A DNA stretch of 64,000 bases from DT-68 sp965263245. Its GTDB lineage: Bacteria; Bacillota_I; Bacilli_A; Mycoplasmatales; Metamycoplasmataceae. The stretch spans positions 15,342 to 79,341 of the forward strand of contig CBDHHR010000323.1 of assembly GCA_965263245.1 (NCBI GenBank), given 5' to 3'. Every line of letters begins with the position of its first letter. Position 1 is the stretch's first letter. This document shows positions 48,315 through 58,690 of this stretch, one piece after another. Under the pieces are notes generated by a model. The model was not told where the DNA came from and made no database searches. It worked only from the letters and a program-made list of their open reading frames with translations. Position numbers and translations under genes: made by a program.

Positions 48315-51300
48315 TTTCTATGCTTCCATGTTTCTATGCTTCTATGTTTCTATGCTTCTATGTTTCTGTGTTTCTATGATTCTATGATTCTATGTTTCTG
48401 TGTTTCTGTGATTCTATGTTTCTGTGTTTCTGTGATTCTATGTTTCTGTGATTCTATGTTTCTGTGTTTCTATGTTTCTATGCTTCTATGTTTCTTTGCT
48501 TCTATGTTTCTGTGTTTCTATGATTCTATGTTTCTGTGTTTCTGTGATTCTATAATTCTGTGATTCTATGTTTCTGTGATTCTATGATTCTGTGTTTCTA
48601 TGTTTCTGTGATTCTATGTTTCTGTGATTCTATGTTTCTGTGATTCTATGTTTCTATGTTTCTGTGTTCTATGTTTCTGTGATTCTATGTTTCTGTGATT
48701 CTATGTTTCTGTGATTCTATGTTTCTGTGATTCTATGTTTCTGTGATTCTATGTTTCTGTGATTCTATGTTTCTGTGTTTCTATGTTTCTATGTTTCTGT
48801 GTTTCTGTGATTCTATGTTTCTGTGATTCTCATGTTTCTGTGTTTCTGTGATTCTATGTTTCTGTGATTCTATGTTTCTGAGTTTCTGTGATTCTATGTT
48901 TCTGTGATTCTATGTTTCTGTGATTCTATGTTTCTGTGATTCTATGTTTCTGTGTTTCTATGTTTCTGTGTTTCCATGTTTCTATGATTCTATGTTTCTG
49001 TGATTCTGTGTTTCTATGTTTCTGTGTTTCTATGTTTCTGTGTTTCTATGTTTCTATGTTTCCATGTTTCTGTGATTCTATGTTTCTGTGATTCTATGCT
49101 TCCGTGTTTCTGTGATTCTATGTTTCTGTGATTCTATGTTTCTGTGTTTCTGTGATTCTATGTTTCTGTAATTCTATGCTTCTGTGATTCTATGTTTCCG
49201 TGTTTCTATGTTTTTGTGATTCTATGTTTCTGTGATTCTATGTTTCTATGTTTCTGTGTTTCTATGTTTCTGTGATTCTATGCTTCTGTGATTCTATGTT
49301 TCTGTGTTTCTATGTTTCTGCGATTCTATGTTTCTGTCTTTCTATGTTTCTGTGATTCTATGTTTCTATGCTTCTATGTTTCTGTGTTTCTATGATTCTA
49401 TGATTCTATGTTTCTGTGATTCTATATTTCTGTGTTTCTATGTTTCTATGCTTCTATGTTTCTGTGTTTCTATGATTCTATGTTTCTGTGTTTCTGTGAT
49501 TCTATGTTTCTGTGATTCTATATTTCTGTGATTCTATGTTTCTGTGTTTCTATGTTTCTGTGTTTCCATGTTTCTGTGATTCTATGTTTCTGTGATTCTA
49601 TGTTTCTGTGTTTCTATGTTTCTGTGTTTCTATGTTTCCGTGTTTCTATGTTTCTGTGATTCCATGTTTCTGTGATTCTATGTTTCTATGCTTCTATGTT
49701 TCTATGCTTCTATGTTTCTGTGTTTCTATGATTCTATGATTCTATGTTTCTGTGTTTCCATGTTTCTGTGATTCTATGTTTCTGTGATTCTATGCTTCTG
49801 TGTTTCTGTGATTCTATGTTTCTGTGTTTCTATGTTTCTGTCATTCTATGATTCTGTGTTTCTATGTTTCCATGTTTCTGTGATTCTATGTTTCTATGAT
49901 TCTATGCTTCTGTGTTTCTGTGATTCTATGTTTCTGTGATTCTATGTTTCTGTGATTCTATGTTTCTGTGATTCTATGTTTCTGTGATTCTATATGTTTG
50001 TGTGATTCTATGTTTCTGTGTTTCTATGTTTCTGTGATTCTATGCTTCTGTGATTCTATGTTTCTGTGATTCTATGTTTCTATGTTTGTGTGATTCTATG
50101 TTTCTGTGTTTCTATGTTTCTCTGTTTCCATGTTTCTATGATTCTATGTTTCTGTGATTCTGTGTTTCTATGTTTCTGTGTTTCTATGTTTCTATGTTTC
50201 TATGTTTCCATGTTTGTGTGATTCTATGTTTCTGTGATTCTATGTTTCTGTGATTCTATGTTTCTGTGATTCTATGTTTCTGTAATTCTATGCTTCTGTG
50301 ATTCTACGTTTCCGTGTTTCTATGTTTCTGTGATTCTATGTTTCTGTGATTCTATGTTTCTATGTTTCTGTGTTTCTATGTTTCTGTGATTCTATGCTTC
50401 TGTGATTCTATGTTTCTGTGTTTCTATGTTTCTGTGATTCTATGTTTCTGTGTCTCTATATTTCTGTGATTCTATGTTTCTGTGATTCTATGTTTCTGTG
50501 ATTCTATGTTTCTGTTATTCTATGTTTCTATATTTCTGTGTTTCTATGTTTCTGTCAGTTTCTATGTTTCTGTGATTCTATGTTTCTGTGATTCTATATG
50601 TTTGTGTGATTCTATGTTTCTGTGTTTCTATGCATGTTTCTGTGATTCTATGCTTCTGTGATTCTATGTTTCTGTGTTTCTATGTTTCTGTGATTCTATG
50701 TTTCTGTGTTTCTGTGTTTCTGTGTTTCTATGTTTCTGCGTTTCCATGTTTCTGTGTTTCCATTTTTCTGTAATTCTATGTTTCTGTGATTCTATGCTTC
50801 TGTGTTTCTTTGTTTCTATGTTTCTGTCATTCTATGTTTCTGTGTTTCTATGATTCTATTTCTATGTTTCTGTGATTCTATGTTTCTGTGATTCTATGTT
50901 TCTTTGATTCTATGTTTCTGTGATTCTATGTTTCTATATTTCTGTGTTTCTGTGTTTCTATGTTTCTGTGATTCTATGTTTCCATGTTTCTGTGATTCTA
51001 TGTTTCTTTGATTCTATGCTTCTGTGCTTCTGTGATTCTATGTTTCTGTGATTCTATGTTTCTGTGATTCTATGTTTCTGTGATTCTATGTTTCTGTGAT
51101 TCTATGTTTCTATATTTCTGTGTTTCTATGTTTCTGTCAGTTTCTATGTTTCTGTGATTCTATGTTTCTGTGATTCTATTTGTTTGTGTGATTCTATGTT
51201 TCTGTGTTTCTATGTTTCTGTGATTCTATGCTTCTGTGATTCTATGTTTCTGTGTTTCTATGTTTCTGTGATTCTATGTTTCTGTGTTTCTGTGTTTCTA

Positions 51301-52817
51301 TGTTTCTGTGTTTCTATGTTTCTGTGTTTCTATGTTTCTGCGTTTCCATGTTTCTGTGTTTCTGTGTTTCCATTTTTCTGTAATTCTATGTTTCTGTGAT
51401 TCTATGCTTCTGTGTTTCTGTGTTTCTTTGTTTCTGTGTTTCTATGTTTCTGTCATTCTATGTTTCTGTGTTTCTATGATTCTATTTCTATGTTTCTGTG
51501 ATTCTATGTTTCTGTGATTCTGTGTTTCTGTGATTCTATGTTTCTATATTTCTGTGTTTCTGTGTTTCTATGTTTCTGTGATTCTATGTTTCCATGTTTC
51601 TGTGATTCTATGTTTCTTTGACTCTATGCTTCTGTGTTTCTGTGATTCTATGTTTCTGTGATTCTATGTTTCTGTGATTCTATGTTTCTGTGATTCTATG
51701 TTTCTGTGATTCTATGTTTCTATATTTCTGTGTTTCTATGTTTCTGTCAGTTTCTATGTTTCTGTGATTCTATGTTTCTGTGATTCTATATGTTTGTGTG
51801 ATTCTATGTTTCTGTGTTTCTATGTTTCTGTGATTCTATGCTTCTGTGATTCTATGTTTCTGTGTTTCTATGTTTCTGTGATTCTGTGTTTCTATGTTTC
51901 TGTGTTTCTATGTTTCTGTGTTTCTGTGTTTCTATGTTTCAGTGTTTCCATGTTTCTGTGTTTCTATGTTTCTGTGTTTCTATTTTTCTGGAATTCTATG
52001 TTTCTGTGATTCTATGCTTCTGTGTTTCTTTGTTTCTGTGTTTCTATGTTTCTTTCATTCTATGTTTCTGTGTTTCTATGATTCTATTTCTATGTTTCTG
52101 TGATTCTATGTTTCTGTGATTCTATGTTTCTGTGATTCTATGTTTCTGTGATTCTATGTTTCTATATTTCTGTGTTTCTGTGTTTCTATGTTTCTGTGAT
52201 TCTATGTTTCCATGTTTCTGTGATTCTATGTTTCTTTGATTCTATGCTTCTGTGTTTCTGTGATTCTATGTTTCTGTGATTCTATGTTTCTGTGATTCTA
52301 TGTTTCTATATGCTTCCATGTTTCTGTGATTCTATGTTTCTGTGATTTTATGCTTCTGTGTTTCTGTGATTCTATGTTTCTGTGATTCTATGTTTCTGTG
52401 ATTCTATGTTTCTGTGATTCTATGTTTCTGTTATTCTATGTTTCTGTGTTTCTATGTTTCTGTGTTTCCATGTTTCTATGATTCTATGTTTCTGTGATTG
52501 TGTGTTTCTATGTTTCTGTGTTTCTATGTTTCTGTGTTTCTATGTTTCCATGTTTCTGTGATTCTATGTTTCTATGTTTCTGTGTTTCTATGTTTTTGTG
52601 ATTCTATGTTTCTGTGATTCTGTGATTCTATGTTTCTGTGTTTCTGTGATTCTATGTTTCTATGATTCAATGCTTCTGTGTTTCTATGTTTCTGTGATTC
52701 TATGTTTCTGTGTTTCTATGTTTCCATGTTTCTGTGATTCTATGTTTCTGTGATTCTATGCTTCTGTGTTTCTGTGATTCTATGTTTCTGTGATTCAATG
52801 TTTCTGTGTTTCTGTGA
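48315..52817 (+). repeat. 8-bp satellite, forward orientation, right of the transposon
   Basis: Continuation of the same forward array. Its first octamers are the direct continuation of the pattern cut at 44276, and the block order then follows the higher-order copy seen at 37400-39000 (including tataattctgtg near 48551). Within 50550-51750 the tgtcagtttc marker occurs at 50553, 51135 and 51745, giving sub-repeats of 582 and 610 bp. Towards the right edge the units become more irregular (gattcaatg, tgattttatg), as is common at satellite edges. The array stops at 52817, directly against coding sequence. Confidence 0.96.
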
Positions 52818-53513
52818 TTGGTGCCATTCACTGAAATATATCCTCGTTCGTATGTTGGCAATGGAGAAGCAATCCTACTAACTTACAACCATATTGGTCC
52901 AGGTCATTATAACGCTCTGATACATACTGAAATAGAGCGGATGGAAGAAGTACACGAAGCTAACGTGCAACAGGAGGCAGCAATTGCAATAGACCAGCAA
53001 AGCATGACGACCAATTCAAGACGAAGTTGTCGCTGTGGTATAAATACCAAGTCCAACAACGCTGCAAAACGGAAAACAAGTGATTACAAAAGTAGGTGTA
53101 AGTGCATTTCCCAGCTTGGGAGTTGTGGGCCCAAATGCAAATGTAAAGGTCACTGTGGTCAAAGTGGAAACTGCAGGATTGTAGACGAAGAGCTAAAAAA
53201 GACACGAAAGTCAAGCAAAAGAAAACAAAAAACCATAGCGTCGTCGCCATACAAAACCTCCCGAAAGTTTTATGAGCAACGAACATATTCCCAAATTAAA
53301 GAACCATTTAACCGTTTAGAGTCGATCGTGGTAATGCTTGTATACATCACATTAAGTCGAGCACGAAAAGGCAACTTCGAAGATTTGACCAAGGACGTTT
53401 ACACTGTTTACAACAAAATGATAGAGTTTATTCTGGAACATGACTTTTTGGGATATTTGCCATTGTTCAAAAAGACAATTGAACAAGTACAGAAACATGT
53501 GAAAAAGAATTAA
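52818..53513 (+). CDS. C-terminal fragment of an OTU-CXC protein, 5' end lost at the satellite junction
   Basis: 231 codons open to TAA. Residues 2-34 match the end of an OTU-type deubiquitinase domain: ILLTYNHIGPGHYNAL carries the expected catalytic His30 in GHY. Residues 71-119 form a CXC domain with nine cysteines (71, 73, 94, 96, 103, 107, 109, 113, 119) starting CRCG, the spacing known from MSL2/tesmin-like CXC domains that bind three zinc ions with nine Cys and contact DNA. A basic stretch (127-138, KKTRKSSKRKQK) is a likely nuclear signal, and a helical tail follows. The first codon is TTG preceded by TGA in satellite, so no true start exists here; the catalytic Cys/Asp half is missing. 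Either the satellite truncated the gene, or an exon boundary lies here, though no splice acceptor is visible. Such OTU-CXC reading frames occur in invertebrate genomes, sometimes in transposons. Domain calls are from recall of motifs, without an alignment. Confidence 0.8.
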   Translation: MVPFTEIYPRSYVGNGEAILLTYNHIGPGHYNALIHTEIERMEEVHEANVQQEAAIAIDQQSMTTNSRRSCRCGINTKSNNAAKRKTSDYKSRCKCISQLGSCGPKCKCKGHCGQSGNCRIVDEELKKTRKSSKRKQKTIASSPYKTSRKFYEQRTYSQIKEPFNRLESIVVMLVYITLSRARKGNFEDLTKDVYTVYNKMIEFILEHDFLGYLPLFKKTIEQVQKHVKKN

Positions 53514-53902
53514 CTAATTAAATTCATAAAGAAGGGTTTGAAGGGCTCTGTGTGTCCTATCCCCATTTCCCAGCCTACTTTTTTCTAACTAAATCCCATA
53601 GTCCCAATGCACAAATCGTATCGTCCCAGTTGCTTTCTTGTTCAAATCTTAATCCCACTCATATTTTCCTAATTTATTGCTGAATCACAGTCCGATTGCA
53701 TGGAATCCCATTTTCACTTTGCTCCTTCAGGGCCTTCTTATTACAATATATATTACTGAATAATGTTCGCATTATACAAATCAGAGACACTCCCGGGAGC
53801 TTGCAAAAGTCACGCTTCGTGCATGTTTTTTGCATTCCGATTGGCTGATAGCAGAAACTTCAAAAAGAATTCCAAAAATCAATCGAACGCGCGGTGAACA
53901 AA
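53514..53902. other. Single-copy region after the OTU-CXC stop codon
   Basis: No gene found. The plus strand is pyrimidine-rich and repeats short words ending in tccca (for example aatccca, agtccca, cgtccca between 53560 and 53720), perhaps a decayed tandem of a tgggat-type unit. A CCAAT-type gattggctga lies at 53838-53847. A 3' untranslated region could extend here, but no clear AATAAA signal lies close to the stop. Confidence 0.4.
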
Positions 53903-54063
53903 CACATGCATAAAAAGAATTTTGGATTTTCACCAATAAATGTGGAAATATTCTTAAACACGAAAATGAGGCTGAATAGCCATGGCTCCTCAGCCTTGTT
54001 TTCGTGTTTAAGATTATTTCCACATTTGTTAGTCAAAATCCAAAATACTTTTTTATGCATGTG
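53903..54063. mobile_element. Hairpin (foldback) element of 161 bp
   Basis: The left arm starts cacatgcataaaaa and the right arm ends ttttttatgcatgtg. The two arms of about 73 bp are reverse complements at roughly nine positions in ten, around an atagccatggctcc loop flanked by ggctga/tcagcc. Shared inner words include ttttggatttt, aaatgtggaaata and cttaaacacgaaaa. Probably a MITE. Minus-strand open frames overlapping it are by-products of the palindrome. Confidence 0.8.
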
Positions 54064-54287
54064 CTGAAGAAGGATGTTTTGCTTCTCTGAAAATAGCTCG
54101 TGAGAAACAAACTTGAAATCCATTCTATTTAGGGTGGTCCTAATTTGAAAACCGTGTTAGTCGTGACGTAATTCCCGGAAAGGTATATTGCAATCGCGAT
54201 TTCCGTACGCATTGTTTCAGCATGTCGGTTTTCTTTTTTGACGATGAACGAACGTATAAATGTGGAAACTGGTGCAACCAGGCAGAA

Positions 54288-54412
54288 TTAAAGAAATATG
54301 AGAAATATAGAACATAGAAATGTAGAATCATAGAAACATAGAGTCATAGAAACATAGGAAAAAAGAAATATATAGAAATAGAAGCGTAGAATCATAGAAT
54401 AAGTACACCACT
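54288..54412 (-). repeat. Decayed edge of the reverse-orientation satellite
   Basis: Words such as agaatcatagaaacatag, agagtcatagaaacatag and gaaatatatagaaatag are degenerate reverse complements of the forward octamer pair. They mark the original left border of the inverted array. Unit identity is clearly lower than in the core, as expected at an array edge that escapes homogenisation. Confidence 0.75.
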
Positions 54413-54583
54413 GAAGCTTAGAAGCAGTTCGAAACCAGTGGCGTACCCAAAGTTGAATATTTAGGGGGTCGGGTGAACGTTGAGAAGCGAGGCCATAAAC
54501 CACCGAGATAAGGGAGAGAATATCTGATTTTTGTAACATCTTGAATGCATAAGCACACGGATACAAAAACGATTAAATTAAAA
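54413..54583. other. Non-satellite stretch with a transposon-end-like motif
   Basis: 171 bp of single-copy sequence between decayed satellite pieces. It holds ccagtggcgtacccaaag followed by tttagggggtcggg near 54436-54475, which resembles the CAGTGGCG-type ends of hAT-like and related non-autonomous elements common in marine invertebrates. No matching second end is seen, so at most a fragment. Confidence 0.35.
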
Positions 54584-54632
54584 ATAAAATCATAGAAAAA
54601 TAAAGTCATAGAACTAGAAGCGTAGAAACATA
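54584..54632 (-). repeat. Short decayed piece of reverse satellite
   Basis: aaaatcatagaaaaataaag followed by agaagcgtagaaaca and TA. It continues in register with the satellite at 55969 once the intervening mariner-like element is removed. Confidence 0.7.
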
Positions 54633-54951
54633 CCGGGTGTCCCAAAAAAAAGTACTCCGGTTTGACCAACAGTAACTTTTCACGATTGAAGCAATTAAAC
54701 TACAATAACTTTCGTTGGGTAGAGGGAAGACTCACTTAGATTTTGATATATCACAGTTGTATTTTACTGAAAAATTCTTTGAGATATTAATGTTAAAATT
54801 CAATATCATCTTTCTGGATGCGTCTAAAATTAACGAAAATTAGCATATCAAATATTAATCAAGTATATCTAAAGACATATCAGGCTAAGTTATATTTCAA
54901 TAAACTATCGTAAGGCTTTGTAAGGGATGTAGCGTAGACTTAGATATCTTA

Positions 54952-55082
54952 GGCCTGTTTTATACGTCGCATTTCAGTCGCGTCGAATGCAATTCAAACA
55001 ATAGATAATGAGATGATTCACCTCATTATCTATTGTTTGAATTGCATTCGACTCGGCAGAATTGCGATGTATAAAACAGGTC
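54952..55082. mobile_element. Harbinger-type MITE of 131 bp nested in the mariner-like element
   Basis: Nearly all palindrome: the left end ggcctgttttatac and the right end gtataaaacaggtc are inverse, and the inner arm gaatgcaattcaaacaatag pairs with its exact inverse on the right around an atgattcac loop. It is flanked by TTA at 54949-54951 and 55083-55085. A 3-bp TTA/TAA duplication and GGCC-type ends fit PIF/Harbinger MITEs. The inner arms are close to identical, which suggests this insertion is younger than the mariner-like host element. Confidence 0.82.
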
Positions 55083-55737
55083 TTACATGAAAGTTTTAGC
55101 CCACTGTTTCCTAAAGAATAACATTCGAAATTATGCAAGTATTTGATAAATCTCTAAAAACTTAGACAGCGGTCATAAATGTTCTTGGATTTTTTCATAT
55201 TTTGGGTAGATTGTTTCATGATTTCGGTAGGATCAATTTCATTCTTTCATCAAAAAAATAATACTGCATGCCTTTTTGGAAATACAGCGCTATTATTTTT
55301 GTTATGTTTTGTTCCAAAAATGTTGGATGTCTCTTGGGAGTTGCATGTTATGTCTTATGGAGCTTTGGTTTGACTGCGTTTCATTCGGAGTTTATTTTGA
55401 ATTATATGCCAAAATGAAATAAAAAACAAAGAGTATGGATGTGCTCAGAGCATGTAAAATTTCAGAACACGGCGGAATTTGGAAGAGGATGACTGAGATA
55501 ATACCCCTGCCTTGACTAAATTAACAATCAGTGTAGCAACTTATCCAAAGGTTTTTCGAGAAGTGACGCAATGGTTTCACGTGCTATAGGCAGCGCATTC
55601 GTGCTAAAGGACACGCGATTCCAAACGACTAAATCTTGCTAGTATATTTCATAAATAATAATACTTTGTTTCATAATAAGCAATTTGCCAAGTTTCATTT
55701 ATAAGCTGCTAATAGTGCTTGTTTCAGTTGAGTAAAC
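55083..55737. other. Interior of the mariner-like element, no intact gene
   Basis: AT-rich sequence without a recognisable transposase. A plus-strand frame at 55179-55373 encodes a hydrophobic peptide without motifs and is not accepted as a gene. Near 55560-55627 a tRNA-like arrangement appears (tggtttcacgtgc as a poor A box, gattccaaacg as a partial B box about 45 bp later), perhaps a remnant of a tRNA-derived SINE. Confidence 0.4.
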
Positions 55738-57359
55738 CTTGATTAATATTTGATACAGCGTTTTTGCATATTTCACACGCATCTCAAAAGATGCAAACGA
55801 TTTTGAACATTAATATCTCGATGACATTTTCAGTAAAATACAACGGTAATATATCAAAATCTAAGTTAGTCATCCCTCTATCGAATGAAAGCTATTTTAG
55901 TTTAATAGCTGGAGTTGTTTAGAAGTTATCGCGAATCAAACAGGAGTACTTTTTTTTGGGACACCCAGTAAAATCATAGAATCACAGAAACATTAAAGGC
56001 ATAGAATCATAGAAACATAGAACGATAGAATCATAGAAGTACAGAAACATGAAATTGCAGAAACACAGAATCACAGAAACATATAGAATCACAGAAACAT
56101 AGAAACACAGAAGCATAGAATCACAGAAACATAGAATCACAGAAACATAGAAACATAGAAACACATAAACATAGAAACATAGAATCAGAGAAACATAGAA
56201 TCACAGAAACATAGATCGAATCACAGAAACATAGAAACACAGAAACATAGAATCACAGAAACATAGAATCACAGAAACAAAGAATCACAGAAACATAGAA
56301 TCATAGAAACATAGAAACATAGAATCACAGAAATATAGAAACACAGAAACATAGAATCACAGAAACATAGAAACACAGAAACATAGAATCACAGAAACAT
56401 AGAATCACAGAAACATAGAAGCATAGAATCACAGAAACATAGAATCACAGAAACATAGAAGCATAGAATCACAGAAACATAGTATCACAGAAACATAGAA
56501 TCACAGAAACATAGAAGCATAGAATCACAGAAACATAGTATCACAGAAACATAGAATCACAGAAACATAGTATCACAGAAACATAGAATCACAGAAACAC
56601 AGAAACATAGAAACATAGAATCACAGAAACATAAAAACACAGAAGCATAGAATCATAGAAACATAGAATCACATAAACATAGAATCACAGAAACATAGAA
56701 ACATAGAATCACAGAAACATAGAATCACAGAATCACAGAAACATAGAATCACAGAAACATAGAATCACAGAATCACAGAAACATAGAATTACAGAATCAC
56801 AGAAACATAGAAACATAGAATCACAGAAACATAAAAACACAGAAACATAAAATCATAGAAACATAGAATCACATAAACATAGAATCACAGAAACACAGAA
56901 ACATAGAATCACAGAAACACAGAAACATAGAATCACAGAAACATAGAATCGCAGAAACATAGAATCACGGAAACATAGAAACACGGAAATATAGAAACAC
57001 AGAAACATAGAATCACAGAAACATAGAATCACAGAAACATAGAATCACAGAAACATAGAAACATAGAATCACAGAAACATAGAAACACAGAAACATAGAA
57101 TCACAGAAACATAGAATCACAGAAACATAGAATCACAGAAACATAGAATCATGGAAACATAGAATCACAGAAACATAGAAACACAGAAACATAGAATAAC
57201 AGAAACATAGAAACACGGAAACATATAGAATCACATAAACATAGAATCACAGAAACATAGAATAACAGAAACATAGAAACACGGAAACATATAGAATCAC
57301 AGAAACATAAAATCACAGAAACATAGAAGCATAGAATCACAGAAACATAGAATCACAGA

Positions 57360-58690
57360 AACATAGAAACACAGAAACATAGAATCACAGAAACATAGAA
57401 TCACAGAAACATAGAAACACAGAAACATAGAATCACAGAAACATAGAACCACAGAAACATAGAATCACAGAAACATAGAATCATAGAAACATAGAAACAC
57501 AGAAACATAGAAACATAGAATCACAGAAACATAGAAACAGAGAAACAAAAGAATCACAGAAACATAGAATCACAGAAAAACAGAAACATAGAATCACAGA
57601 AACATAGAATCACAGAAGCATAGAAACACAGAAACATAGAATCACAGAAGCATAGAATCACAGAAACATAGAATCACAGAAACATAGAATCACAGAAACA
57701 TAGAAACACGGAAACATAGAATCACAGAAACACAGAAACATAGAATCACAAAAACATAGAATCACAGAAACATAGAATCACAGAAACATAGAATCACAAA
57801 AACATTGAATCACAGAAACATAGAAACACGGAAACATAGAATCACAGAAACATAGAATCACAGAAACATAGAATCACAGAAACATAGAATCACAGAAACA
57901 TAGAATCACAGAAACATACAAACACGGAAACATAGAAACACAGAAACACAGAAACACAGAAACATAGAAACACAGAAACATAGATTCACAGAAACATAGA
58001 AACACAGAAACATAGAATCACAGAAACATAGAATCACAGAAACATAGAATCACAGAAACATAGAATCACAGAAACATAGAAACACAGAAACATAGAATCA
58101 CAGAAACATAGAACCACAGAAACATAGAATCACAGAAACATAGAATCATAGAAACATAGAAACACAGAAACATAGAAACATAGAATCACAGAAACATAGA
58201 AACAGAGAAACAAAAGAATCACAGAAACATAGAATCACAGAAAAACAGAAACATAGAATCACAGAAACATAGAATCACAGAAGCATAGAAACACAGAAAC
58301 ATAGAATCACAGAAGCATAGAATCACAGAAACATAGAATCACAGAAACATAGAATCACAGAAACATAGAAACACGGAAACATAGAATCACAGAAACACAG
58401 AAACATAGAATCACAAAAACATAGAATCACAGAAACATAGAATCACAGAAACATAGAATCACAAAAACATTGAATCACAGAAACATAGAAACACGGAAAC
58501 ATAGAATCACAGAAACATAGAATCACAGAAACATAGAATCACAGAAACATAGAATCACAGAAACACAGAAACATAGAATCACAGAAACATACAAACACGG
58601 AAACATAGAAACACAGAAACACAGAAACACAGAAACATAGAAACACAGAAACATAGATTCACAGAAACATAGAAACACAGAAACATAGAA
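57360..58690 (-). repeat. 665-bp tandem duplication in the reverse satellite
   Basis: Rare variants recur 665 bp apart: gaaccacag at 57446 and 58111, aacagagaaacaaaag at 57536 and 58201, and aacattgaatc at 57801 and 58466. The next shared marker (acaaacacgg, 57918 and 58591) is offset by 673 bp, one octamer more, so a single unit was gained inside one copy. Confidence 0.85.

Larger units (their letters stand above)
54633..55968. mobile_element. Mariner-like long-TIR element, 1336 bp, TA target duplication
   Basis: The ends read ccgggtgtcccaaaaaaaag on the left and ctttttttt-gggacacccag on the right, flanked by TA at 54631-54632 and 55969-55970. Inverted similarity continues for about 235 bp on each side (54633-54873 against about 55735-55968), sharing words such as tagattttgatata, ttgtattttactgaaaa and atcaaatattaatcaag, with visible divergence. 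The GGGTGTCCCAAAA start plus TA duplication is characteristic of Tc1/mariner-type elements. The length fits a mariner, but no transposase frame of about 340 codons or catalytic D-D-D motif survives, so it is non-autonomous or a relic. Excision restores gaaacataaaatcatag, a sequence found in the array near 56844. Confidence 0.85.

Noticed and set aside
52960..53286. 108-codon minus-strand open frame opposite the OTU-CXC fragment
   Set aside because: Antisense shadow of a Cys/Lys-rich coding region; the plus frame has clear domain motifs.
52818..53513. Active OTU deubiquitinase
   Set aside because: Only the His-containing end of the domain is present; the catalytic Cys/Asp part is absent, so no protease activity can be claimed.
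53781..54669. Several overlapping minus-strand frames of 60-90 codons
   Set aside because: They coincide with the 161-bp hairpin and with decayed satellite, share no known motif and overlap one another in different frames.
55179..55373. 64-codon frame as mariner transposase remnant
   Set aside because: The hydrophobic peptide has no HTH, WVPHEL or HDNA-type motif; position within the element alone is not evidence.
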